From an uncultured Persicobacter sp. (lineage in GTDB: Bacteria > Bacteroidota > Bacteroidia > Cytophagales > Cyclobacteriaceae): 64,000 nt of DNA. Positions within the stretch are counted from its first letter, which is position 1. Each line of letters begins with the position of its first letter. Position numbers and translations under genes: made by a program. Shown in pieces: positions 16,378 through 24,041 of the stretch. The notes beneath the pieces were generated by a model. It was given only the letters and a program-made list of their open reading frames with translations. It ran no database searches and was not told the DNA's origin. The stretch is from contig CANMKE010000003.1 of assembly GCA_947498325.1 (NCBI GenBank), forward strand, positions 124,001 through 188,000, given 5' to 3'.

Positions 16378-17049
16378 TTATATTGCAATCTGTTTTTCAA
16401 AATGCCGAAGTTCTATTGAAAGTTGATTCACCTTCAGGTAATGGTCAGCAACCCGCGATACCTGCCGTATTTTTTCCTGATATTTTAATTTGGTATGAAA
16501 GGTCATCCACTCCATCACCAATATGGTCTGAATCCCACTCCATTTCTCTGGATTGATGAGGCGTGATGTTTCCTGAAAATTTCGCCCATTGGGGCTTCCG
16601 AAGGTCTGTAATAGGCCAGGGGTCAGGTCAGCATTGGCCAATAACTGTACTTTGGCCAAATAGCCATCGAGAAAATATAATGTTAACTGATGACAATCAG
16701 CCTTATTCAGCTTTATCAGATGACGTGGCGAGATCATCACCTGTACCCGATCATTATAAAAGAAACCGTGGTCATCGAACAATGTCAGATCAAGTTCATC
16801 CTTGAGGCTGCCGAGCTGGTAGGCATCTATTCCATTTAAAATATCAATATTATGCAAATCCTGAATACCCAACGGCAGCGTCGCCTGCTTCATGTCCAAC
16901 ACCAAAGGGTCGTGAACTTCAAAATCCTGATTAACAATGGGGACAGTCCTGTTTTTCGGAATGGGCGCATCGCAACTGTTCAATAGTAGAAATACCAGGA
17001 AGTTCAGGCAGTAAAAAGACCAAATAGGAGAGGTGGGGGAAAACGTCAT
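16378..17049 (-). CDS. Hypothetical lipoprotein
   Basis: A 223-residue protein with a signal sequence ending in a lipobox (LLLNSC, cysteine at residue 26), so it is probably lipid-anchored in the envelope. No family is recognised. The mature part is mixed alpha/beta with several short charged segments and no obvious catalytic motif. It lies 88 bases upstream of the beta-lactamase-fold hydrolase on the same strand, and the two may be co-transcribed. The gene to its right is divergent. Confidence 0.7.
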   Translation of the reverse strand: MTFSPTSPIWSFYCLNFLVFLLLNSCDAPIPKNRTVPIVNQDFEVHDPLVLDMKQATLPLGIQDLHNIDILNGIDAYQLGSLKDELDLTLFDDHGFFYNDRVQVMISPRHLIKLNKADCHQLTLYFLDGYLAKVQLLANADLTPGLLQTFGSPNGRNFQETSRLINPEKWSGIQTILVMEWMTFHTKLKYQEKIRQVSRVADHYLKVNQLSIELRHFEKQIAI

Positions 17050-17179
17050 CGCAATATAGGTTTAGGTGGGGGGTAATATTATCAACTAAACTCCTATTTA
17101 AATGTTTGAAAAATCATATTATAGTATTTGATATTCCCATAACAGAATCGCTTCCCTCCTCCTCGGCCCGTGAATTGTC

Positions 17180-17228
17180 TGATTAATCACTTGATCGTTG
17201 GGGAAACTAATCCCCTTTGCTTAATTTG
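17180..17228 (+). promoter_or_regulatory. Putative promoter with internal inverted repeat, upstream of the COG0523 GTPase
   Basis: TTG at 17198-17200 and TTAATTTG at 17221-17228 (one mismatch to TAnnTTTG) are 20 bases apart. The spacer contains an inverted repeat, GGGGA at 17200-17204 and TCCCC at 17211-17215. A perfect TGATTAATCA palindrome lies just upstream at 17180-17189. Together this looks like a regulated promoter, about 20 bases before the ATG. The regulator is unknown. Confidence 0.4.
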
Positions 17229-17246
17229 GAGCAAACAGAATAACAA

Positions 17247-18197
17247 ATGCAGAGTAACACCCCAATAAAAGTTACAATCCTTACTGGATTTTTAGGCGCT
17301 GGAAAGACAACACTTGTCAATCAACTCATTCATGATAATCCAGCAACCCGATTTGCCATTATTGAAAATGAGTTTGGCAAATCCGCCATTGATCAGGAAT
17401 TGATCACTGAAGAAAATGCTGGAATTTTTGAGTTGGCCAATGGCTGTATTTGTTGTAATCTGAATGCTGACCTGGCTAAAATTCTGACAGAACTGATCAC
17501 CAGTTCCTATGAATTCGACCACCTGCTGATAGAAACCACGGGAATTGCTGACCCTTTGGCCGTAGCGGCTACCTTTATGTTTGACCCACATTATGCGGGC
17601 ATCTTCAAACTCGATGGTATCATCGCACTTGCCGATGCCCTGCATCTGGAGGAGATGATGGAAAAGGAAGCGATCACCAATCAGCAGCTTGCTGCCGCTC
17701 ATATTGTCCTGCTGAATAAAACAGACCTTGTCAGTGCTGATGACCTTCAGCGAATCGAAGCGAAAATTCAGTCGGTAACACCTTTCATCAAAATCATTCC
17801 ATGTCAGCAGGCTAAAGTTGAAAATGAGTTACTTTTCAACCTTCGGGGTAAAGACTATCAGGTGGTGGAACAGCAAAGCCAGATCCCGGCCACCACTCAC
17901 CAACACGGTAAAATCCAAAGTATTACCTGGGAATCTGACCAAGCCATAGACCTCCATAAACTGGAAGCATGGCTAACGATGACCCTTCAGTTACAGCCAA
18001 ACATTTACCGCCTGAAAGGTATTTTGTACGCATTAGAGTACAACAATAAAATTATCATTCAATCCGTGGGTCAGCAATTCTATTTCACTCAAGGCAGTGA
18101 ATGGCAGCATGACTCCACAACCAACAAGGTGGTTATCATTGGTAATCAGCTCAATAAATCGATTATCTTTCAAGGCTTAGACGGCTGCCTGGCTTAG
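17247..18197 (+). CDS. COG0523 / CobW-type metallochaperone GTPase
   Basis: A G3E-family GTPase of the kind that delivers zinc or another metal to target enzymes. GFLGAGKTT at 14-22 is the Walker A motif, CICC at 67-70 is the metal-binding CxCC, ETTG at 96-99 follows switch II, and NKTD at 157-160 gives guanine specificity. The C-terminal CobW domain starts at about 225 (TTHQHGKIQSITWESDQ). At 316 residues it is normal. Cobalamin genes are absent nearby, so a CobW role is unlikely. It lies 25 bases upstream of a putative zinc metallopeptidase and is probably co-transcribed with it. Confidence 0.88.
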   Translation: MQSNTPIKVTILTGFLGAGKTTLVNQLIHDNPATRFAIIENEFGKSAIDQELITEENAGIFELANGCICCNLNADLAKILTELITSSYEFDHLLIETTGIADPLAVAATFMFDPHYAGIFKLDGIIALADALHLEEMMEKEAITNQQLAAAHIVLLNKTDLVSADDLQRIEAKIQSVTPFIKIIPCQQAKVENELLFNLRGKDYQVVEQQSQIPATTHQHGKIQSITWESDQAIDLHKLEAWLTMTLQLQPNIYRLKGILYALEYNNKIIIQSVGQQFYFTQGSEWQHDSTTNKVVIIGNQLNKSIIFQGLDGCLA

Positions 18198-18222
18198 TTT
18201 AAATCTACAAATAGTAATAAAT

Positions 18223-19875
18223 ATGAAAAACCAACTGCTTAACTGGTCGCTTGCCTTAGCAGCGGCAGGGCTCATGACGGCCTGTGGTACCAAAGAAGGT
18301 ACAAACACTCCTGCAACAACACCTGCAAAAAGCGCCATCACTCAAAAGGTTCAACAATATGACCATTTTAAATTGACGACCGATTTAAGTCAATTGAGCG
18401 CCAAACAAAAGGAATTGTTGCCTTTATTGATTAAGGCCGCTAAAATCATGGACAACATCTTTTGGAAAGAAGCCTATGGCGATAAAGCAGCCCTACTTTC
18501 TAAATTATCTGGCCCTGAAAAAGCGTATGCGGAAATCAATTATGGCCCTTGGGATCGTCTGGATGCCAACAAACCATTTATTGACGGCGTGGGTGCCAAG
18601 CCAAAAGGTGCCAACTACTATCCAGCAGATATTACAAAAGAAGAATTTGAGGCCGCAAAAGTGGCGCATAAAAACAGCTTGTACACGGTGATCCGCAGAA
18701 ATGAGGAAGGCAAATTGCAGGCAATCCCTTATCACCAGTTCTTTGCCAAAGAGATCAATGAAGCTGCTGACCTTTTGGATCAGGCTGCTAAGCTCGCAGA
18801 AAATAAGGGGCTGAAAAACTACTTGACCCTGAGAGCGGAAGCCTTACGTACGGATGAATATTTTAAATCTGACATGGCCTGGATGGACATGAAAGATAAT
18901 ATGATTGATGTGGTTATTGGACCAATCGAATCCTATGAAGATAAACTTTACGGTAACAAGGCCTCGCATGAAGCTTATGTTTTAGTAAAGGACATGGCCT
19001 GGAGTAAAAAACTCGCCAAATTCACATCTTTCCTTCCTGAATTACAGCGCAACCTTCCTGTGGAAGCCAAATACAAAAAGGAAACGCCAGGGACTGATTC
19101 AGACTTGAATGCTTACGATGTACTGTATTATGCAGGAGATTGTAATGCCGCCTCCAAAACCATTGCGATCAATCTGCCAAATGATGAGAAAGTACAATTA
19201 CAAAAAGGTACCCGTCGTTTGCAGTTGAAAAATGCCATGCGTGCCAAATTTGATAAAATCATGCAGCCTATCGCAAATACCTTAATTGCCAAAGATCAGC
19301 GTCAGCATGTTACTTTCAATGCCTTTTTCGCCAATACCATGTTCCATGAAGTGGCGCACGGCTTGGGGATCAAAAATACCATCAATAATAAAGGTACAGT
19401 AAGAGAAGCGCTTAAAGAGCATGCTTCGGCTTTAGAAGAAGGAAAGGCGGATATCCTTGGGGTGTACATGATCAACCAACTGGTGAACAAAGGAGAACTT
19501 GATGGTGAAATGAAAGATTACTACACCACCTTCCTGGCGGGAATCTTCCGTTCGGTACGTTTTGGTGCAGCATCTGCGCATGGTGTAGCGAACATGATCC
19601 GCTTTAATTATTTCAAATCCTACGGTGCATTCAACAAAGATCCAGAAACTGGGCTTTACCGTGTGAACTATGAAAAGATGGCTGAGGCGGTCAATTCGTT
19701 GTCAGAAAAAATCCTGACCTTACAAGGAAATGGTGATTATGCTGGCGTAGCAGATTTAGTGGATAAAATGGGCAAAATTGGACCAGCACTTCAAAAAGAC
19801 CTGGACAAGCTTGCCGATCAGAATATTCCTAAGGATGTAGTTTTTGATCAAGGAATCGAAGCATTAGGGCTTTAA
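18223..19875 (+). CDS. Lipoprotein metallopeptidase related to family M49 (dipeptidyl-peptidase III)
   Basis: A 550-residue lipoprotein with lipobox LMTAC (cysteine 21), so it acts at the envelope. The metal site is HEVAH at 375-379, with the downstream glutamate in EEGKAD at 405-410; this second motif matches the EExxAD pattern of M49. Classical DPP III has HEXXGH with an extra residue, and here it is plain HEXXH, as in some plant and bacterial relatives. That makes a dipeptidyl-peptidase activity plausible but unproven. It is preceded at 25 bases by a metallochaperone-type GTPase and followed by a terminator, so the two form one unit. Confidence 0.8.
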   Translation: MKNQLLNWSLALAAAGLMTACGTKEGTNTPATTPAKSAITQKVQQYDHFKLTTDLSQLSAKQKELLPLLIKAAKIMDNIFWKEAYGDKAALLSKLSGPEKAYAEINYGPWDRLDANKPFIDGVGAKPKGANYYPADITKEEFEAAKVAHKNSLYTVIRRNEEGKLQAIPYHQFFAKEINEAADLLDQAAKLAENKGLKNYLTLRAEALRTDEYFKSDMAWMDMKDNMIDVVIGPIESYEDKLYGNKASHEAYVLVKDMAWSKKLAKFTSFLPELQRNLPVEAKYKKETPGTDSDLNAYDVLYYAGDCNAASKTIAINLPNDEKVQLQKGTRRLQLKNAMRAKFDKIMQPIANTLIAKDQRQHVTFNAFFANTMFHEVAHGLGIKNTINNKGTVREALKEHASALEEGKADILGVYMINQLVNKGELDGEMKDYYTTFLAGIFRSVRFGAASAHGVANMIRFNYFKSYGAFNKDPETGLYRVNYEKMAEAVNSLSEKILTLQGNGDYAGVADLVDKMGKIGPALQKDLDKLADQNIPKDVVFDQGIEALGL

Positions 19876-19889
19876 TAACTGAAAACTTT

Positions 19890-19926
19890 AAAAGGTCGGA
19901 GATGTAATATTTCTGACCTTTTTTAA
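19890..19926 (+). terminator. Intrinsic terminator
   Basis: AAAAGGTC at the left pairs with GACCTTTT at the right, and the stem extends inward through G-U wobbles. A T run follows. It ends the GTPase-metallopeptidase unit. Confidence 0.75.
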
Positions 19927-20004
19927 TATAAATTAGTCCCCCATTCAACACGCAGAAACACATTCGTCGTGTAACTCAATAAAACCTATAAACAAACAAC
20001 AGCA

Positions 20005-21534
20005 ATGAATTTAGATTTTTTAAAAGCACTCGGACTGGCAGATCATAATCAAGGGATCGCCATTGGTGGAAATTGGTCAGATGGCGCAGGAAAAACCATT
20101 TCATCTCATTCACCTGCCGATGGTCGGTGCATTGGAACTGTAAACCTGGCGACCGAGGCGGATTACCATAAAGTAATCGAAGCCGCTCAAAAAGACTTCA
20201 GCGCATGGAGAAATATGCCTGCCCCAAAAAGAGGGGAGATTGTCCGACAGATTGGTGAAGCTTTCCGAAAGCATAAAGATGATTTAGGTGCCTTAGTTTC
20301 CTATGAAATGGGAAAGTCACTTCAGGAAGGCCTGGGGGAAGTACAGGAAATGATTGATATTGCAGATTTCGCGGTCGGGCTTTCAAGACAGTTACATGGC
20401 TTAACCATGCACTCTGAACGCCCATCACACCGAATGTATGAACAGTGGCACCCTCTGGGCGTTGTAGGCATCATCTCTGCCTTTAATTTCCCTGTGGCAG
20501 TATGGTCGTGGAATGCCTTTTTAGCCTGGGTATGTGGAGATGTTTGTATCTGGAAGCCTTCAGAAAAAACACCGTTATCAGCAATTGCCTGTCAGAAGAT
20601 TGCTGCTGAAGTCTTTGAAGCCAATCAGGTGCCTGCAGGCGTCAGCGGATTGATAATCGGAGATGCAGAAATCGGTAAATTAATGGCGGCTGATCAGCGT
20701 ATGCCTTTGGTTTCGGCAACGGGCTCAAGTCGAATGGGTAAATCCGTAGGAGCTGCCGTAGGAGCTCGTTTGGGCAAAAGTTTGCTCGAACTTGGCGGAA
20801 ACAATGCAATGATCATCTCTCCGAATGCCGACCTGAACATTGCGATCGTAGGGGCACTTTTTGGTGCTGTTGGAACCTGTGGCCAAAGATGTACCAGTAC
20901 CCGAAGATTGATTGTGCACGAGTCGATGCTTGAGGAAGTAAAGGCTAAACTGTCGAGTGCATATGGACAACTGAAAATTGGCAACCCACTGGATGAAAGT
21001 AATCATGTTGGTCCGTTAATCGATCAGGATGCAGTAAATACCTACCTCAAAGCTATTCAGCAGGCAAAAGAAGAAGGTGCTGAAGTGATTATTGACGGCA
21101 AGGTGCTTGAAGGCGACCAATACAGTTCGGGCTGTTATGTGCAACCTGCGGTATTTTTGGTACAAAATGATTACAAAATCGTGCAACAGGAAACTTTCGC
21201 CCCTATTTTGTATCTAATTTCGTACAGTACTTTAGAAGAAGCGATCCATATTCAGAATGATGTACCACAAGGGCTAAGCTCTGCCATCATGACCCTCAAT
21301 ATGCGGGAAGCTGAACAATTCCTGTCTGTCAATGGCTCAGATTGTGGTATCGCCAATGTAAACATTGGGACTTCAGGCGCAGAAATTGGTGGGGCTTTCG
21401 GTGGTGAAAAAGAAACTGGCGGTGGCCGTGAATCAGGCTCTGATGCCTGGAAGGTTTATATGCGACGCCAAACGAACACCATAAATTATGGTTCGGATTT
21501 ACCTCTTGCACAGGGAATTAAATTTGATCTCTAA
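20005..21534 (+). CDS. amaB: ALDH7-family dehydrogenase, probable L-aminoadipate-semialdehyde (piperideine-6-carboxylate) dehydrogenase
   Basis: Oxidises an aldehyde with NAD+, most likely alpha-aminoadipate semialdehyde in lysine breakdown. The general base lies in LELGGNN (E262) and the catalytic cysteine in GQRCT (C296). The surrounding sequence GAVGTCGQRCTSTRRL is characteristic of ALDH7 (antiquitin) rather than other ALDHs. At 509 residues it is the usual length. Transcribed alone, with a terminator before it; a lysine aminotransferase is not in the window, so the substrate is inferred from family membership only. Confidence 0.87.
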   Translation: MNLDFLKALGLADHNQGIAIGGNWSDGAGKTISSHSPADGRCIGTVNLATEADYHKVIEAAQKDFSAWRNMPAPKRGEIVRQIGEAFRKHKDDLGALVSYEMGKSLQEGLGEVQEMIDIADFAVGLSRQLHGLTMHSERPSHRMYEQWHPLGVVGIISAFNFPVAVWSWNAFLAWVCGDVCIWKPSEKTPLSAIACQKIAAEVFEANQVPAGVSGLIIGDAEIGKLMAADQRMPLVSATGSSRMGKSVGAAVGARLGKSLLELGGNNAMIISPNADLNIAIVGALFGAVGTCGQRCTSTRRLIVHESMLEEVKAKLSSAYGQLKIGNPLDESNHVGPLIDQDAVNTYLKAIQQAKEEGAEVIIDGKVLEGDQYSSGCYVQPAVFLVQNDYKIVQQETFAPILYLISYSTLEEAIHIQNDVPQGLSSAIMTLNMREAEQFLSVNGSDCGIANVNIGTSGAEIGGAFGGEKETGGGRESGSDAWKVYMRRQTNTINYGSDLPLAQGIKFDL

Positions 21535-21627
21535 ATGTAATAAGCATTTAAAAATTGAATCATATATATGAGTAAAAATGGTTTAATTAAAGACAGTAAT
21601 TAATTCCTCCAAATTTAATCCAATTTT

Positions 21628-22044
21628 ATGAGTTCCATCAATCCTAAATACTCAGCGGTCATGCTCATTGATGACAATGAGATCGATAATCTGATCAATC
21701 AAAAAATGATTGAAGCCGCAGATATTACGGAAAGAATTTACACCCACACAGGAGCCAAAAGTGCTATTGAGTTTTTAAGAAACATCGAAAAAATGGAAGG
21801 TGTTGCTGCCACCGTGCTGCCGAAGGTCATCTTTCTTGATATTGACATGCCCCTCATGGATGGGTTTCAGTTTTTAGATGAGTTCGATCGGCTTTCCGAT
21901 CTTACAAGAAGTACATGTAAAATCGTCATGCTGACTTCTTCTATTAACCCTCAGGATGTTAACAAATCGAAAAAATACGAATACGTAAAGCAGTATATTA
22001 ACAAACCGCTTTCAAAAGATAATCTCGCAAAATTAGATATTTAA
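21628..22044 (+). CDS. Single-domain response regulator (CheY-like receiver)
   Basis: A 138-residue receiver domain with no output domain. The acidic pair is DD at 15-16, the phospho-acceptor is D71 (FLDIDMPLMDG), the switch threonine is T103 and the conserved lysine is K126 (NKP). No histidine kinase is encoded nearby, so its partner lies elsewhere. Such lone receivers commonly act in phosphorelays, and the segment after the acidic pair (EIDNLINQKM) matches receivers often seen with hybrid kinases in this phylum. It ends at a shared terminator with sodA. Confidence 0.9.
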   Translation: MSSINPKYSAVMLIDDNEIDNLINQKMIEAADITERIYTHTGAKSAIEFLRNIEKMEGVAATVLPKVIFLDIDMPLMDGFQFLDEFDRLSDLTRSTCKIVMLTSSINPQDVNKSKKYEYVKQYINKPLSKDNLAKLDI

Positions 22045-22070
22045 TGCGAATTCCGTTTTTTATTAAAAGA

Positions 22071-22100
22071 AAAGCCCGTGATTCTAAATCACGGGCTTTC
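22071..22100. terminator. Bidirectional intrinsic terminator
   Basis: A perfect 13-bp stem (22071-22083 with 22087-22099) with a CTA loop, between the convergent receiver and sodA genes. A-rich and T-rich flanks allow use from both sides. Confidence 0.85.
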
Positions 22101-22120
22101 TTATTGCTTATTTTTTAGGC

Positions 22121-22726
22121 TTATTTTGCAGCAGCAAACAATTTAGAAACCTCTTCCCAGTTGATCACATTGAAGAAACCTTCAATATAATCAGGACGAC
22201 GGTTCTGATAGTTCAAATAGTAAGCGTGCTCCCATACGTCCAATGCCAAGATTGGCGTACCTTTTTCTTCTACAACATCCATCACTGGGTTGTCTTGGTT
22301 AGCTGTTGAAGTAACCGCCAATTTTCCATCAGCTTTTACGATCAACCATGCCCAACCTGAACCGAAACGAGTTGCAGCAGCATTAGCGAATTCTTTTTTG
22401 AATGCATCAAATGAGCCAAAAGCAGCATCAATTGCAGCAGCCAAGTCCGAAGAAGGCTGTCCACCATTTGCACTCATCACTGACCAAAACAAAGAGTGGT
22501 TAAAGTGACCACCACCGTTATTTCTTACAGCAGCACCAATTGAGCCTACATTCTTCATCAAATCTTCCAAAGATTTATCGGCATGCTCAGTTCCTTCAAT
22601 GGCAGCATTCAATTTTGCTACATAAGCAGCATGATGCTTGTCATGATGGATTTCCATAGTGCGTGCATCGATATGTGGTTCTAATGCAGCAGGTGCGTAC
22701 GGTAAAGCTGGTAATTCGAAAGCCAT
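22121..22726 (-). CDS. sodA: Superoxide dismutase, Mn-type, cytoplasmic
   Basis: Converts superoxide to oxygen and peroxide. It has no signal peptide. Metal ligands are visible in [22 protein letters not shown] and DVWEHAYYL. The GGG before HFNH and the QDNP segment (outer-sphere glutamine) are the residues that favour manganese over iron, although a cambialistic enzyme is possible. Length 201 residues, normal. A second SOD with an export signal is encoded at 37220-37996. Confidence 0.95.
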   Translation of the reverse strand: MAFELPALPYAPAALEPHIDARTMEIHHDKHHAAYVAKLNAAIEGTEHADKSLEDLMKNVGSIGAAVRNNGGGHFNHSLFWSVMSANGGQPSSDLAAAIDAAFGSFDAFKKEFANAAATRFGSGWAWLIVKADGKLAVTSTANQDNPVMDVVEEKGTPILALDVWEHAYYLNYQNRRPDYIEGFFNVINWEEVSKLFAAAK

Positions 22727-22848
22727 GATTATTGTATTTAAGGTTTAATTCAAAATGGTGTTGATTAATTGTATTTTGAAGATAATTTTTTTCTTCAATA
22801 AGTCCTAAGGTATGATCAACAATTCCGCTTATGACTTGTAATACAATC

Positions 22849-22880
22849 CAAATGTACGACGGTAAGTTTTACAAATCCAA
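22849..22880 (-). promoter_or_regulatory. Putative Bacteroidota promoter for sodA
   Basis: On the minus strand, TTG (complement of 22878-22880) is followed after 21 bases by TACATTTG (complement of 22849-22856). This fits TTG-N17-23-TAnnTTTG and predicts a leader of about 115 bases. Confidence 0.5.
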
Positions 22881-22966
22881 TTAATAAATTAGATATAAGT
22901 ATTGATGGAATTGATTGCACCTGAAACACTGAGAGTTATAATTTAGCCACAACTGCTGTAAATGAT

Positions 22967-23413
22967 TTATTTTCGTAAATTTTTAAAAAAATCATCAACT
23001 ACCGCCTGACATTCCGCGGCCATTATTCCTCGGACTACTTCAATTTTTGAATGTAAAATATTGGGGGACAGGCGTTCAAACCCACGCTTTTCATCTCGGG
23101 CACCAAAAACCACCTTACTCAGCTGTGACCACGAGATGGCGCCGCCGCACATTGTACAGGGTTCGAGTGTCACGTACAGGGTACAATCTTTCAGGTATTT
23201 GCCTCCTATGGCATTTGCCGCTGCCGTGATGGCGAGCATTTCAGCATGGGCGGTAACGTCCATCAATCGCTCCGTTTGGTTATGAGCGCGGGCGATTATT
23301 CTATTTTTCCAAACCACAATGGCGCCTACGGGAATTTCACCTTCTTCTGCGGCCAATTCGGCCTCTTGCAGCGCTTGGCGCATGTAGTAGGCGTCATCAA
23401 AAGGAGTAATCAT
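22967..23413 (-). CDS. tadA: tRNA adenosine(34) deaminase
   Basis: A zinc-dependent deaminase that makes inosine at the wobble position of tRNA-Arg. The zinc motifs are HAE at 56-58 and PCTMC at 85-89. VTLEPCTMCGGA and the FGARDEKRG segment are typical of TadA rather than cytidine or guanine deaminases. Length 148 residues, normal. Its start lies one base from the stop of the upstream exported protein gene, so they are co-transcribed. Confidence 0.92.
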   Translation of the reverse strand: MITPFDDAYYMRQALQEAELAAEEGEIPVGAIVVWKNRIIARAHNQTERLMDVTAHAEMLAITAAANAIGGKYLKDCTLYVTLEPCTMCGGAISWSQLSKVVFGARDEKRGFERLSPNILHSKIEVVRGIMAAECQAVVDDFFKNLRK

Positions 23414-23414
23414 A

Positions 23415-23960
23415 TTATTTCAGTTTTAATGTAGAGAGTATAGTGGGGGCATCCTGCTGGTATTGGTTTTTCAGCCGTTGAGCACAGGTAAAATTATAGG
23501 TAAGCAACTCACCGTGGTAAATGGTGTAGGCAATGTAGCTATATTTTTTCTGAGTGCCAGAGGTTAGCCCTTCGGAGCCTTTAGTAACAGCATCGAATTC
23601 AAAAATCATGAAAGGCACATCATCAATTCGCTCAATCGTTTCTTTTGTAAAGTTTACCGACTCACTCATTTCTGAAATAGCCCCTCGAAACAAGTCCTGA
23701 AGGACAGGAAAATCATTTCTGCCCCAACGGGTAGGTTTGTGGCTGATCGAAAGATCTACGGCCTGCTGATAGTCTGTAAGGGCAATAAATACCGTAGAGC
23801 TGCCTGCGTATTTTCTACTGACATCCTCAGGGCTCATGTTGCCATAATTAGCAGGGATACGCATACTGATATCATCACTGACCTTTACTTTGTGCATCTT
23901 TTGGGCCCAAAGCAGCATGGGCATTAAACATAGGAAGATTGAAAAAATGGCTCTTTTCAT
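23415..23960 (-). CDS. Hypothetical exported protein
   Basis: A 181-residue secreted or periplasmic protein of unknown function. I chose the ATG at 23960 because it begins a clear signal peptide (MKRAIFSIFLCLMPMLLWAQ); the 15 extra upstream codons run into the infB terminator. The mature protein is beta-rich, with a Trp/Arg segment (KPTRWGRNDFPVLQ) and no recognisable catalytic motif. It resembles small periplasmic proteins of the PsbP/DUF1795 kind in overall pattern, but this is a weak impression. Co-transcribed with tadA. Confidence 0.7.
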   Translation of the reverse strand: MKRAIFSIFLCLMPMLLWAQKMHKVKVSDDISMRIPANYGNMSPEDVSRKYAGSSTVFIALTDYQQAVDLSISHKPTRWGRNDFPVLQDLFRGAISEMSESVNFTKETIERIDDVPFMIFEFDAVTKGSEGLTSGTQKKYSYIAYTIYHGELLTYNFTCAQRLKNQYQQDAPTILSTLKLK

Positions 23961-23990
23961 GATTGTGTTTTTATTGGACAGCCTAAAAAT

Positions 23991-24021
23991 AAAAAAGCCG
24001 ACCATAATGGTCGGCTTTTTT
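23991..24021 (-). terminator. Intrinsic terminator after infB
   Basis: A 14-bp stem AAAAAAGCCGACCA / TGGTCGGCTTTTTT with a TAA loop. It sits 21 bases beyond the infB stop and immediately before the next leftward gene. Confidence 0.92.
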
Positions 24022-24041
24022 CAAATATATTTTTTCGAGAA

